A stretch of 64,000 bases of DNA from Pseudomonas sp. CFII64 (lineage in GTDB: Bacteria > Pseudomonadota > Gammaproteobacteria > Pseudomonadales > Pseudomonadaceae): contig NZ_ATLO01000042.1 in NCBI RefSeq assembly GCF_000416235.1, positions 408,850-472,849 of the forward strand. Reading direction: 5' to 3'. The position numbers and the translations under genes were made by a program. The notes beneath the pieces are model-generated. The model ran no database searches and was not told the origin of the DNA. It saw only the letters and a list, made by a program, of their open reading frames with translations. Of the stretch, positions 42,799 through 50,927 are shown one piece after another; position 1 is the stretch's first letter, and each line of letters begins with the position of its first letter.

Positions 42799-43446
42799 TC
42801 AAGGCGCCAGGCGGTTGCGAAACCACACGCCGTTTTGCAAGCGATAATCGATGCGGTCATGCAAGCGGTCAGCGCGCCCCTGCCAGAACTCCAGGCGCTG
42901 TGGGCGCAGGCAATAGCCGCCCCAATGCGCGGGTCGCGGCACGGGTTGATCAACAAACCGCGTGATGGTGTCGGCCATCAACGATTCAAGCGCTGCCCGA
43001 TTGGCCAGCGGCTGGCTCTGCGGCGAAGCCCAGGCACCCAGCCGACTGGCCTCCGAGCGCGACTCGAAGTACGCGTCCGAGAGCTGTGCCTGAAGTTTCG
43101 ACACCTGGCCTTCGATGCGAACCTGACGCTCCAGCCCCGGCCAGAAAAACGTCATGGCGGCATTCGGGTTACCCGCCAGTTGCCGGCCCTTGTCGCTCTG
43201 GTAATTGCCGAAAAAAGTAAAGCCTTCGTCGCTCAAGCCCTTGAGCAGCAGCACCCGGCAATGCGGATTGCCTTCGCTGTCGACCGTCGCCAGCATCATG
43301 CTGTTGGCCTCGATCGGCGCGCACTCGGTGTCCCGCGCCTGCTGCATCCATTGGCGGAACAGCGTCAGCGGATCGTCCAGCGCCGCCTCGTCCTGCAGGC
43401 CATTAAGGGTGTAGCTGCGGCGCATCTCAGCCAGGGAAAGGGGCAT
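42799..43446 (-). CDS. pdxH: Pyridoxamine 5'-phosphate oxidase PdxH
   Basis: The 215-residue protein has the PdxH split barrel: NSMMLATVDSEGNPHCRVLLLKG, FTFFGNYQSDKGRQL and the C-terminal RPAHWGGYCLRPQRLEFWQGR (by landmarks), which carries the substrate and FMN contacts. It oxidises pyridoxine or pyridoxamine 5'-phosphate to pyridoxal 5'-phosphate with oxygen. CAGGAG precedes the ATG. It lies between norR and moaB without an obvious functional link. Confidence 0.95.
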   Translation of the reverse strand: MPLSLAEMRRSYTLNGLQDEAALDDPLTLFRQWMQQARDTECAPIEANSMMLATVDSEGNPHCRVLLLKGLSDEGFTFFGNYQSDKGRQLAGNPNAAMTFFWPGLERQVRIEGQVSKLQAQLSDAYFESRSEASRLGAWASPQSQPLANRAALESLMADTITRFVDQPVPRPAHWGGYCLRPQRLEFWQGRADRLHDRIDYRLQNGVWFRNRLAP

Positions 43447-43542
43447 GTCAGTGATCTCCTGAAGGTTTCACGCAGTGTGCAAAGCCTTGCGCGAGACCAC
43501 CTTGACCACCATCAACACTTGGCACGCAAAGGATGCGTGCGT

Positions 43543-45081
43543 TTACTTGAGCCGCAGACGCCGGGCCAGTTTGTGCAGGTTACTGGGATCGACTTCCAGC
43601 AGCCGCGCGGCCCCGGCCCAGTTGTTTCCGGAAAGACTCAGGGCCTGGAGAACCTGTTGGCGCTGACAGTCATCGACCGCGACGCTCAAGGTCTGGAAGG
43701 GCACAACCGACGCTTCCTCCAGCAGCGGCTCAACCATCAGCCCCGATGCCCTCAGCGTGTTGTCGAGGTCGAGAATCGCGGGTTCCAGCGTCATGATCTG
43801 CGTGCGACTCGTACCGCGACTGAGCTGCTTCAACGCGGCGCGGCTGATCACATGTTCCAGCTCGCGCACATTGCCCGGCCAGCTGTACGCCAGCAAGGCC
43901 CGCTCGGCTGCCGGCGACAGTCGCAAACCACGCAGCCCGAGCCGGGCCCGATTGAGTTCCAGGAAGTGCCCGGCCAGCATCAACACATCGTGTCCGCGCT
44001 CGCGCAGCGCCGGGATGGGCACCGGATACACCGAAAGTCGGTGATACAGGTCCGCGCGAAACAGACCGTCGCGGATACTGTCGGGCAGATTACGATTGGT
44101 CGCGGCAATGATCCGCACATCGACATGCAAGGGTTTGTCCGCCCCGAGGCGCTGGATTTCGCCGTTCTGCAAAGTGCGCAGCAGCTTGGCTTGAACGCCG
44201 AGCGGCAATTCGCCCACTTCGTCGAGAAACAGCGTTCCGCCGTTGGCGGCATCGAAACGTCCGGCACGGTCATGGGTGGCGCCGGAAAACGCGCCTTTGA
44301 CATGGCCGAACAACTCGCTCTCCGCCAGGGATTCCGGCAAGGCCGCGCAGTTGACCTGTATCAGCGGCTTGTGACTGCGTCGCGAGAGGCGATGCAGCCT
44401 TCGGGCAAACAACTCCTTGCCGACGCCGGTCTCGCCTAAAAGCAACACGGGCAGATCGGAGTCGGCCAATACGTCCAGCTCAATCAGCAACTGGTGTAAT
44501 ACCTCGCTGCGGCCGAGGATTTCCCCTTCATCCACCGGCGTACGCAGGTCCTGAAGATCGCTGCGGGACAGGCGCAAGCTGCGGTTTTCCTGCTCAAGGC
44601 GGGTGACCCGCACGGCGGCTTCGATCTGCAAGGTACATCGCTTGAGCTCTTCATGGGCACGGCTGTCGAAGGTGCCGGCATGCAGCGCATCGAGGGTGAT
44701 CGCACCCCAGATCCGGCCTTCCACATACAGGCTCACGCCCATGCAGTCATGCACCGGCAACGGCTCGCCGACAGCGTGATCGAGCAAGCCGTCGTAGGGG
44801 TCAGGCAGGCGACTGTCGGGCTCGAACCAGGTGGGTTCACGCGACGCCATGATCGCCGCCAGTCGAGGATGCTGGGCGATGACAAACCGGCGCCCGAGCG
44901 CCTCGTGCACCAGCCCCACCGTCGCAACCGGCCTGAGGCTGTCGCCATCCAGACGAAGCAAGCCCACGGCGCCACTGTTGAAGTATTCGCGCAGGGTCTG
45001 GACCAGTCGTTGCAACCGCACGGCATTGGGCAACTCGACGATCAGGTCGGCAGCCAGGCTTTCACGCAGCATGGTAGTCAT
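43543..45081 (-). CDS. norR: NO-responsive sigma-54 activator NorR
   Basis: The 512-residue protein has a GAF domain (~1-170), an AAA+ domain (Walker A GETGVGKE at 216-223, Walker B LFLDEVGEL) and a Fis-type helix-turn-helix (NNWAGAARLLEVDPSNLHKLARR end). Residues matching the iron ligands of E. coli NorR seem present (Asp97, Cys113, Asp131, Arg81). The sigma-54 contact loop reads GAFSGA (263-268) rather than the usual GAFTGA. It is divergent from the RIC gene, whose promoter carries NorR-like sites and a sigma-54 promoter. Senses NO in the cytoplasm. Confidence 0.95.
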   Translation of the reverse strand: MTTMLRESLAADLIVELPNAVRLQRLVQTLREYFNSGAVGLLRLDGDSLRPVATVGLVHEALGRRFVIAQHPRLAAIMASREPTWFEPDSRLPDPYDGLLDHAVGEPLPVHDCMGVSLYVEGRIWGAITLDALHAGTFDSRAHEELKRCTLQIEAAVRVTRLEQENRSLRLSRSDLQDLRTPVDEGEILGRSEVLHQLLIELDVLADSDLPVLLLGETGVGKELFARRLHRLSRRSHKPLIQVNCAALPESLAESELFGHVKGAFSGATHDRAGRFDAANGGTLFLDEVGELPLGVQAKLLRTLQNGEIQRLGADKPLHVDVRIIAATNRNLPDSIRDGLFRADLYHRLSVYPVPIPALRERGHDVLMLAGHFLELNRARLGLRGLRLSPAAERALLAYSWPGNVRELEHVISRAALKQLSRGTSRTQIMTLEPAILDLDNTLRASGLMVEPLLEEASVVPFQTLSVAVDDCQRQQVLQALSLSGNNWAGAARLLEVDPSNLHKLARRLRLK

Positions 45082-45128
45082 TACCCTCTTGGGTTGGATT
45101 GACCCTGAAGCGTCAGGGTTTCTATCAC
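45074..45128. promoter_or_regulatory. Three NorR-type GT-N7-AC sites
   Basis: GTAGTCATTAC (45074-45084), GTTGGATTGAC (45093-45103) and GTTTCTATCAC (45118-45128) all fit GT-N7-AC. The first overlaps the norR start codon region. Three such sites upstream of a sigma-54 promoter is the arrangement known for E. coli norVW. Confidence 0.6.
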
Positions 45129-45144
45129 CACAGCCAAAAATAAA

Positions 45145-45158
45145 TTCATGATTATCAA
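45145..45158. promoter_or_regulatory. Anr/Dnr-like box upstream of the RIC gene
   Basis: TTCAT-GATT-ATCAA matches TTGAT-N4-ATCAA at nine of ten positions and lies between the NorR-type sites and the sigma-54 promoter. Confidence 0.5.
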
Positions 45159-45170
45159 TACGTTAAAAAA

Positions 45171-45186
45171 TGGCATGGCGGATGCA
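45171..45186 (+). promoter_or_regulatory. Sigma-54 promoter of the RIC gene
   Basis: TGGCATGGCGGATGCA has GG and GC at the strict 10-base separation and fits TGGCACG-N4-TTGCA closely. The RIC start codon is 43 bases downstream. Confidence 0.75.
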
Positions 45187-45228
45187 ATGAGTCTGGGGAA
45201 CCGTTGAAATCCCAATCAAGGAACCCCG

Positions 45229-45903
45229 ATGAGCCAGACCCTGCAGGAACAAAGCCTTGGCCAACTGGCCTGCGATATTCCCGGCGCCACCCGGATTTTT
45301 CACTCACTCAAGCTGGACTTCTGTTGCGGTGGACATAAAAGCCTGCGTGAAGCGGCGCTGGGCAAAGACCTCGATCCGGCACTGATTGCCGACGCCCTGA
45401 ACCTGCTGCAAGACGCTGGCGAGAACCAGTACGACTGGCGCAACGAACCGCCAGAACGCCTGATCGCCCACCTCCTGACCCGTTACCACGCCCGCCACCG
45501 GGAGCAACTGCCGGAGCTGATCCGTCTGGCCCGTCGCGTCGAACACGTCCACGGCGCACGCAGCAGTTGCCCCAACGGTCTGGCCGACCTGCTGACCGAC
45601 CTGCAACAGGAACTCGAAGGCCATATGCTCAAGGAAGAACAAGTGCTCTTCCCGATGCTGCAACAGGGCTTTGGCCCCCAGGCTGCGCCGCCGATCCAGG
45701 TAATGCGTTTCGAACATGATCAACACGGGCGAACCCTGGAGAAGCTGCTGGCCCTGACTGACAACATCACCCCGCCGGTCGATGCCTGTAACACCTGGCG
45801 GGCCTTGTATCGCGGGCTGCTGGAGTTTCGCGATGACCTGACGCAACACATTCACCTGGAAAACAACGTGCTGTTCGTCAATGCCCTGAACCCTCGTCAT
45901 TGA
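45229..45903 (+). CDS. ytfE: Iron-sulfur cluster repair di-iron protein (RIC; YtfE/ScdA/DnrN family)
   Basis: The 224-residue protein has the ScdA_N segment with LDFCCGGHKSL (Cys32, Cys33) and a hemerythrin-like four-helix bundle rich in His/Glu ligands (RYHARHREQL, GHMLKEEQVLFP, EHDQHGRTL, HIHLENNVLF). RIC proteins mend Fe-S clusters damaged by NO or peroxide. AAGGAACC precedes the ATG. It is divergent from norR and has its own terminator. Control by NorR with sigma-54, and perhaps Anr/Dnr, is predicted. Confidence 0.94.
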   Translation: MSQTLQEQSLGQLACDIPGATRIFHSLKLDFCCGGHKSLREAALGKDLDPALIADALNLLQDAGENQYDWRNEPPERLIAHLLTRYHARHREQLPELIRLARRVEHVHGARSSCPNGLADLLTDLQQELEGHMLKEEQVLFPMLQQGFGPQAAPPIQVMRFEHDQHGRTLEKLLALTDNITPPVDACNTWRALYRGLLEFRDDLTQHIHLENNVLFVNALNPRH

Positions 45904-45923
45904 ACGATTGCCGCACCACCAAA

Positions 45924-45956
45924 CCTGCGCCAACCCTCCGGCTGGCGCGGGTTTTT
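45924..45956 (+). terminator. Intrinsic terminator of the RIC gene
   Basis: CCTGCGCCA (45924-45932) pairs with TGGCGCGGG (45943-45951), one mismatch, followed by TTTTT. It lies 21 bases after the stop. Confidence 0.82.
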
Positions 45957-45967
45957 CTCTGCGCCAC

Positions 45968-46405
45968 TCAAGGCTGCCAATAGAACATGGCCTTGGCGAG
46001 AATCACGATCAACACCATGTGCCCGAGGATGCTGCGGCGAATCCAGCTGGCGCGGGCATTGGACAGTCGCGCGTGGGTCAACCAATAGGCCAGCAACAGG
46101 TAATGACCAATGATGCTCAAGGCCAACAGGATCTTCAGGCTCAGCAACGTGCCGAAACTGCTGGCCAGCGGCTGACTCAATGTGCCCCGGTGCTGCCACG
46201 CCAGACCGATACCGGCGCCATACAGCAGCAATACCACGCCATGCAGCACCTTGCGCGAGCGCACCGCAATGGCCTGATCCGCCGTGCTCTGCGCGGTGTC
46301 CGTCAGTTGCAGGCGGGCTCGATGCCAGATCACCACCTCGAAAAACAGCGTGCCGATGAAGGCAATCGCGGCCAGCAAGTGCGTCACCAATAGCAAGGGG
46401 TACAT
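45968..46405 (-). CDS. Small four-helix membrane protein (CopD-like), nnrS partner
   Basis: The start at 46405 follows GAGGAGG and gives 145 residues with four hydrophobic helices (YPLLLVTHLLAAIAFIGTLF first). Conserved His residues in helices 1 and 4 suggest haem b or copper binding, as in CopD-like or cytochrome-b-like proteins. It starts 28 bases after nnrS on the same strand, so it is likely made with NnrS. Role in NO handling is inference from position. Confidence 0.75.
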   Translation of the reverse strand: MYPLLLVTHLLAAIAFIGTLFFEVVIWHRARLQLTDTAQSTADQAIAVRSRKVLHGVVLLLYGAGIGLAWQHRGTLSQPLASSFGTLLSLKILLALSIIGHYLLLAYWLTHARLSNARASWIRRSILGHMVLIVILAKAMFYWQP

Positions 46406-46433
46406 GACTGGCAACCTCCTCAGGTTCGCTGAT

Positions 46434-47624
46434 TTATCCCGGATGACCGTCAACGCGGGTCCGCAGCAGCATCGGCCCATAGCGCCAGGCGTACAGGGCA
46501 AACGCCAGCGTCCAGCACACACCGGCCAACCAAAGCGCCGGCAAAGGAAAAAACAGGATCAACACGACCCGGCTCAGACACGCGAGGTTGAGCAGGATGA
46601 ACGCCAGGGTCATACCCGACGGTGGCTCCAGCGCGCGGCCGGTATGGCCCAACGTAACCCGCGCGATCATGGCCAACACCAGGCCGCCCATCGCACCGAT
46701 CGTCAGGCAATGCACCGCCAGACTCGGATTGATCGGCAGGCCAAAATGCCACAACGCCATGCCCAGGCAAGCGACCGCCAGCCAGCCATACGCCAGGTGC
46801 AACGACCACAACAACGGCACGCGCCAAAGTGCCCGATCATGCCAGCGAATCAGGCGCACCAGATGCCCTGCCGCAACTATCGTGAACAACAGGCCCACCC
46901 AGATATTCGGGTACAGCGCGGGCCCTGCGGCATAGGCCAGCGCCAGCAGCGCAGAGCCCGCCAGCAGCAGCCGATCCAGCCATGGCCATGCGGCGACACC
47001 CTCGACCCGGCCGAGACCGCGCTGGGTGAAGAACGGAATGACCCGCCCGCCGATCAAGCCCATCATCGCCGCCACCAGCCAGATCCCGGTCAACACGCCC
47101 TGGCGCTGCCAGCCTTCATGACCTTCAACCAGCCCGTACAACGACAGACCATCAGCCGCCGCCAACAGCAGCAATACAATCACAATCGGGTAGTTACGCT
47201 TTTGCCGCACCTTCCACAGGGTGAAGCCCATGAGCACCGCCACCGCCAGCGGGAATGACAATTCCAGCACCGCGAGCAACGGCCATGGCGCATTGGCCAG
47301 CCAGGCGATTCGCGCGCCCAACCACAACAGTGCCAGCGCCGCCAGCGGTGTCCCGCTGATACCCGGACGACCGGTCCAGGTCTGCACGGCGGTCAGCAGA
47401 AAGCCCGCGATAATCGCCAGGCCGAAACCGAATAACAATTCATGCCGATGCCAGCCCAGCCAGCCGCCTGCCGGTTGCCATTCCGATAGCGAACCGCCGA
47501 ACGCCATCAGCCACAGCGGTATGGCCAGCACCGCCAACAGGCAGCCCGCGAGGAAAAATGGCCGGAAGGCCAGCCGTAACAGCGGCGGGATCGCCATCGC
47601 TTTACGGCGCTCAAGCACTTGCAT
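46434..47624 (-). CDS. nnrS: NnrS family haem-copper membrane protein
   Basis: The 396-residue protein begins with a short cytoplasmic tail and then about 12 membrane helices. Landmarks of NnrS are visible: LAFRPFFLAGCLLA, GWLGWHRHELLFGFGLAIIAGFLLTAVQTW (by parts), GRVIPFFTQRGLG and HCLTIGAMGG. NnrS proteins bind haem and copper and protect metabolism from NO. GAGGAG precedes the ATG. A weak Anr/Dnr-like box lies at 47722-47735. Confidence 0.93.
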   Translation of the reverse strand: MQVLERRKAMAIPPLLRLAFRPFFLAGCLLAVLAIPLWLMAFGGSLSEWQPAGGWLGWHRHELLFGFGLAIIAGFLLTAVQTWTGRPGISGTPLAALALLWLGARIAWLANAPWPLLAVLELSFPLAVAVLMGFTLWKVRQKRNYPIVIVLLLLAAADGLSLYGLVEGHEGWQRQGVLTGIWLVAAMMGLIGGRVIPFFTQRGLGRVEGVAAWPWLDRLLLAGSALLALAYAAGPALYPNIWVGLLFTIVAAGHLVRLIRWHDRALWRVPLLWSLHLAYGWLAVACLGMALWHFGLPINPSLAVHCLTIGAMGGLVLAMIARVTLGHTGRALEPPSGMTLAFILLNLACLSRVVLILFFPLPALWLAGVCWTLAFALYAWRYGPMLLRTRVDGHPG

Positions 47625-47977
47625 AAAGCCACTCCTCTACCTTGTTGCCAACCTGACACTCAGCTGCAAGCGTCGAGGAAAATACGGAGTTCGATCATCG
47701 GGTATCGCGGATCAAACGTCGTTGTCGCAAATCAAGAGTGCAAGGGCCGTGCCTCCGCACCGAATCCCCGTCGCAGCAGGCTTCCCGGGTCGGCGCGGTC
47801 ATCCACTCAAAGTCTTTATGACTCTTCAATGGTCATAAAGACCCGTTAACGATGGTCATTTTAACCTCACACCTCTACGCCCTCCCCTAAACAGGGTCTT
47901 TGGCGCATGGCCCGGGTCTTGCTGAGCATGGGCAACCTTAGCGAAACCTTGATCCTTCCCGATTACCCGGAGTCGTC
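47625..47977. other. Divergent gap between nnrS and the dnr leader ORF
   Basis: The gap holds the nnrS promoter with the weak FNR-type box at 47722-47735 and, further right, the promoter of the 29-residue ORF and dnr. No second clean TTGAT-N4-ATCAA was found. No other gene is seen. Confidence 0.5.
47722..47735. promoter_or_regulatory. Weak Anr/Dnr-like box upstream of nnrS
   Basis: TTGTC-GCAA-ATCAA matches TTGAT-N4-ATCAA at eight of ten positions, with one perfect half-site. It lies 98 bases before the nnrS start. Confidence 0.4.
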
Positions 47978-48067
47978 ATGAAAAAAGTCATCCAGCCCCT
48001 GGCCTGGTTTGTGGTGTTGACCTCAGTCCTGGCCCTGGCCAGCAGCCTTTCTCTGGGCCTCGTCTGA
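47978..48067 (+). CDS. 29-residue membrane microprotein upstream of dnr
   Basis: ATG at 47978 follows CCCGGAG at good spacing and encodes 29 residues: MKKVIQPLAW, a hydrophobic helix, and an end at GLV. It reads as a single-pass membrane peptide with a short positively charged N-terminus. It lies 42 bases before dnr on the same strand, so the two are probably co-transcribed. Too short for most gene finders. Function unknown; leader peptide or small membrane subunit are both possible. Confidence 0.55.
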   Translation: MKKVIQPLAWFVVLTSVLALASSLSLGLV

Positions 48068-48108
48068 CGGGATAGCCGCCGTTTTTCTTAACCTTCAGGA
48101 TGAATTCC

Positions 48109-48792
48109 ATGGTGTTACATCGCGTCCATCACCAGATTTTGCGCAGTCATCATTTGTTCGAGCCGTTGAACGAAGAACAGCTGGATGAACTGATGAGTGC
48201 CAGCCAATTGCTGAGCATCGATAAAGGCGAACCGCTGTTTCGCCAGGGCGAGCCGGCCGACTCGTTTTACTTCGTGATTGCCGGGGCGGTGAAAATCTAC
48301 CGCCTGACCCCCGATGGGCAGGAAAAGGTGTTTGAAGTCATCGGCGAACGGCACACCTTCGCCGAGGCCATGATGTTGATGGACACCCCCAACTATGTGG
48401 CCTCGGCCGAAGCGGTCTGCCCCACTCAGCTCTACCGGTTATCCAACAGCACCTACATGCGCCTGCTGCAAAGCAACAGCCGGCTGACCTTTGCACTGCT
48501 CGGCAAGCTCTGCGTTCGCTTGCACCAGCGGGTCAATGAAATCGAAACCCTGTCCCTGAAAAACGCTACTCACCGGGTCGTGCGTTACCTGCTGACGCAG
48601 CTGGTGCGTGCGCAACCGGTTCAGAGTCAATTCGAGCTGCCGATGGCCAAGCAGCTGATTGCCGGGCATCTGTCGATCCAGCCGGAAACGTTTTCGCGGA
48701 TCATTCGGCGCCTGATTGATGAAAAGATCATTACCCAGGACGGTCGCCAGATCGCCATTCTTGATCGTCTGCGCCTGGAACAGTTCGAGTGA
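48109..48792 (+). CDS. dnr: Dissimilative nitrate respiration regulator Dnr (CRP/FNR family)
   Basis: The start at 48109, 9 bases after AGGA, gives 227 residues, the length of P. aeruginosa DNR, with shared blocks SHHLFEPL, KIYRLTP-GQEK, NTFAEAMM-like HTFAEAMMLMDTPNYVA, and EIETLSLKNATHRVVRYLL. There is no N-terminal Cys cluster, so it is not an oxygen-sensing Fe-S Anr; DNR senses NO through haem. It activates promoters with TTGAT-N4-ATCAA boxes, several of which are in this window. Confidence 0.95.
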   Translation: MVLHRVHHQILRSHHLFEPLNEEQLDELMSASQLLSIDKGEPLFRQGEPADSFYFVIAGAVKIYRLTPDGQEKVFEVIGERHTFAEAMMLMDTPNYVASAEAVCPTQLYRLSNSTYMRLLQSNSRLTFALLGKLCVRLHQRVNEIETLSLKNATHRVVRYLLTQLVRAQPVQSQFELPMAKQLIAGHLSIQPETFSRIIRRLIDEKIITQDGRQIAILDRLRLEQFE

Positions 48793-48797
48793 ACGCG

Positions 48798-48989
48798 ATG
48801 CCCATCTGTCTGTACTGCCAACGCGCCAACCCGCCACAACACACCGAGTGCTGCCAATGCGGCATGCCGCTGCCAGCGCTGGCCGAACACGCCGCAGCGC
48901 GTCGACTGCGCCGGTTCCAGTGGTTCTGCATCGGTTTGACGGTCTTTTGCGTGGTGATGTTTTTCTGGCTGCCGCGCGGCATCAGTTGA
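48798..48989 (+). CDS. dnrP: DnrP-like zinc-ribbon membrane protein
   Basis: A 63-residue protein (66 if the GTG at 48789, overlapping the dnr stop, is used). It starts with a CxxC..CxxC ribbon (MPICLYCQRANPP, CCQCGMPLP) and ends with one membrane helix (WFCIGLTVFCVVMFFWL). It matches the small DnrP found next to dnr in Pseudomonas, linked to stress tolerance. It is translationally coupled to dnr. Confidence 0.82.
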   Translation: MPICLYCQRANPPQHTECCQCGMPLPALAEHAAARRLRRFQWFCIGLTVFCVVMFFWLPRGIS

Positions 48990-49009
48990 TGCTGCGCTGA
49001 CAAACTGGC

Positions 49010-50851
49010 TCACGGCTGGGTCAGCTGACGATACAACTGCGGCAGGCGCAGCGGTAATTGCTCAGGCTGGCGGATCAAGGTGTAGCCATTGGCACCGAAC
49101 ATGTACGGCAGATAATCCCCCGCCTCACGATCAATGGTGATGCAGAACGGCGTCAGTCCTTGGCGCCGCGCCTCCAGCACTGCTTCGCGAGTGTCTTCAA
49201 CCCCGTAGCGTCCCTCATACAAATCCAGGTCATTGGGCTTGCCATCGGTCAGCAGCAGCAACAGTTTGCTGCGCCGCTTGCTGCAACCCAGCAATTGCGT
49301 GGCCTGACGAATCGCCGCGCCCATGCGCGTGTAATAGCCTGGTTTGAGCCCTTGAATACGACCTCGGGTGTTGTCGTCATAGCGCTGGGTGAACGACTTG
49401 AGTTCCTGCATGCGGACCTGTTGACGCCGCAGCGAGGAAAACCCGTATAAGGCGAAGTCATCGCCCAGCCCCGACAGGGTTTCGCCAAACAGCAGCAGGC
49501 TGTCGCGGATGACGTCGATGACGCGATGCTCATCGTTGAGGTGCGCATCGGTGGACATCGACACATCGGCCAGCAACAGGCACGCCAGGTCGCGGCGGGT
49601 CTGGCGTTGTTCCATGAACAGACCGCGCTCGGCGCACTGGCCTTGCTCGCGTTCAACGTGAAAATCCAGCCAGGCCTGCATGTCCAGTTCCGAGCCCTGG
49701 GGTTGCTGGCGTAACCACTGGCGGTCATTGCGCAAGTGCTCGAACTGACGCCGCAGACGGTGAGCCGAGGCCTTCAACCGCGCCGGCAGCGGCTGCGCCT
49801 CACAATCACGGGGCACCATCATTTGCAGATTGACGAAGGCGTCCTGCATCCGCTGCTTGCGATAGTCCCACTCCGGCAACTTGATGCCTGCGCCCAGGGG
49901 AATATCGTCGACATCGGCCGGCGGCAGGTCCAGGTGCAGCTTCAGACCTCCGCCCTTGCGCAGTCGGGTGCGCGACAGGGTCAGTTCATCCAGGTCGTCG
50001 GCGACTCTGGCGGCGTCCGGGTCTTCGCTGTCGTCCGCCCAGCGATCCAGGTCGACATGCTCGGTCCAGCTGAACAGGTTCTCAAGGCGTACCACCAACA
50101 GCCCGCCATCCCGGGAATTGTCATCAATGCGTGTGGCGCGTTTGCGCCCGCCTTGCTGCTCGCCGGGAGGCGTCGTCAGAAACGCTTCGGATTCATCGCC
50201 CAGATCGGCGGCCAGCGGGCTGGCGAGATGTTGCGGCGGGTACAACCACAACGGCAGCGGCCAGGCGGCCCGCTCACTGCGCGGGAAATCCTCGACGCTG
50301 CCCGGCTCGCGCAACGCCTGACATAACGCGCGTTCCAGTGCCGCTTCACTGCGGCTCAGGGTTGCCGGATCCGGGCGCAATTGCAGGTGGGTATCGACCA
50401 ACCGGGTGTAGCGCGCACGCAAGGCCGGATAACGCAATAACAGCATCCGGGTCCAGCGTTGGTTGTCCCGGCCCCAGTGGCGCATCGGTCCAGCCTGCGC
50501 CGCCAGCAAGGCCAGCCAGCGATAGAGTTCCTCGTTCAGTGCGGCGTCAGGAAACACCGCCAGGCTCGACGGCAACCGCAGGTTGTTCTCGTCACACCAC
50601 GCCAGCGGCACTTGTTTGCAGGTGCCGGCGATCTGTTGCAACACGTTGCGCCGCAGCAGCAGATCACGGTCGCTGGCCGCTTCCACGCCGATACCATTGG
50701 CACCACCCATGGCGCGAAACAACAGCGCCAGCGGGCGTTGCTGATTGAGCAACTCGACGCGTGCGTCGGGGAAATCCGGGCTGGCGCGGCGGGTGATGAA
50801 GCGATGCCAGACGCTACCGACCCATTCTTCCAGTTCGACGGTAAAGGCCAT
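49010..50851 (-). CDS. norD: Nitric oxide reductase activation protein NorD
   Basis: The start at 50851 gives 613 residues beginning MAFTVELEEWVGSVWHRF, typical of NorD. The C-terminal ~200 residues form a von Willebrand A domain with the metal site DVSMSTDAHLN. NorD works with the AAA+ protein NirQ/NorQ to insert metal into NorB. It is the third gene after norC and norB, but a strong terminator (50873-50903) lies between norB and norD. Confidence 0.94.
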   Translation of the reverse strand: MAFTVELEEWVGSVWHRFITRRASPDFPDARVELLNQQRPLALLFRAMGGANGIGVEAASDRDLLLRRNVLQQIAGTCKQVPLAWCDENNLRLPSSLAVFPDAALNEELYRWLALLAAQAGPMRHWGRDNQRWTRMLLLRYPALRARYTRLVDTHLQLRPDPATLSRSEAALERALCQALREPGSVEDFPRSERAAWPLPLWLYPPQHLASPLAADLGDESEAFLTTPPGEQQGGRKRATRIDDNSRDGGLLVVRLENLFSWTEHVDLDRWADDSEDPDAARVADDLDELTLSRTRLRKGGGLKLHLDLPPADVDDIPLGAGIKLPEWDYRKQRMQDAFVNLQMMVPRDCEAQPLPARLKASAHRLRRQFEHLRNDRQWLRQQPQGSELDMQAWLDFHVEREQGQCAERGLFMEQRQTRRDLACLLLADVSMSTDAHLNDEHRVIDVIRDSLLLFGETLSGLGDDFALYGFSSLRRQQVRMQELKSFTQRYDDNTRGRIQGLKPGYYTRMGAAIRQATQLLGCSKRRSKLLLLLTDGKPNDLDLYEGRYGVEDTREAVLEARRQGLTPFCITIDREAGDYLPYMFGANGYTLIRQPEQLPLRLPQLYRQLTQP

Positions 50852-50872
50852 GTTCCATGTCCTTTTTGAAAT

Positions 50873-50903
50873 AAAAAAACGGCCCGCTGTCTCAGCCGGG
50901 CCG
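50873..50903 (-). terminator. Intrinsic terminator between norB and norD
   Basis: On the minus strand CGGCCCG/CGGGCCG arms (50897-50903 and 50880-50886) form a hairpin followed by seven T (50879-50873). It lies 25 bases after the norB stop and 22 bases before the norD start. It should make most norCB transcripts stop here and lower norD expression. Confidence 0.85.
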
Positions 50904-50927
50904 ACCTTTTCTAGCCGTGATCCCGAT

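Noticed and set aside
44500..45000. Large antisense frames across norR, nirS and the giant kinase
   Set aside because: High GC makes long open frames opposite real genes; the sense frames have clear domains and the opposite frames do not.
47944..47962. FNR-type box at TTGATCCTTCCCGAT upstream of dnr
   Set aside because: Only the left half matches; the right half has no similarity to ATCAA at the required spacing.
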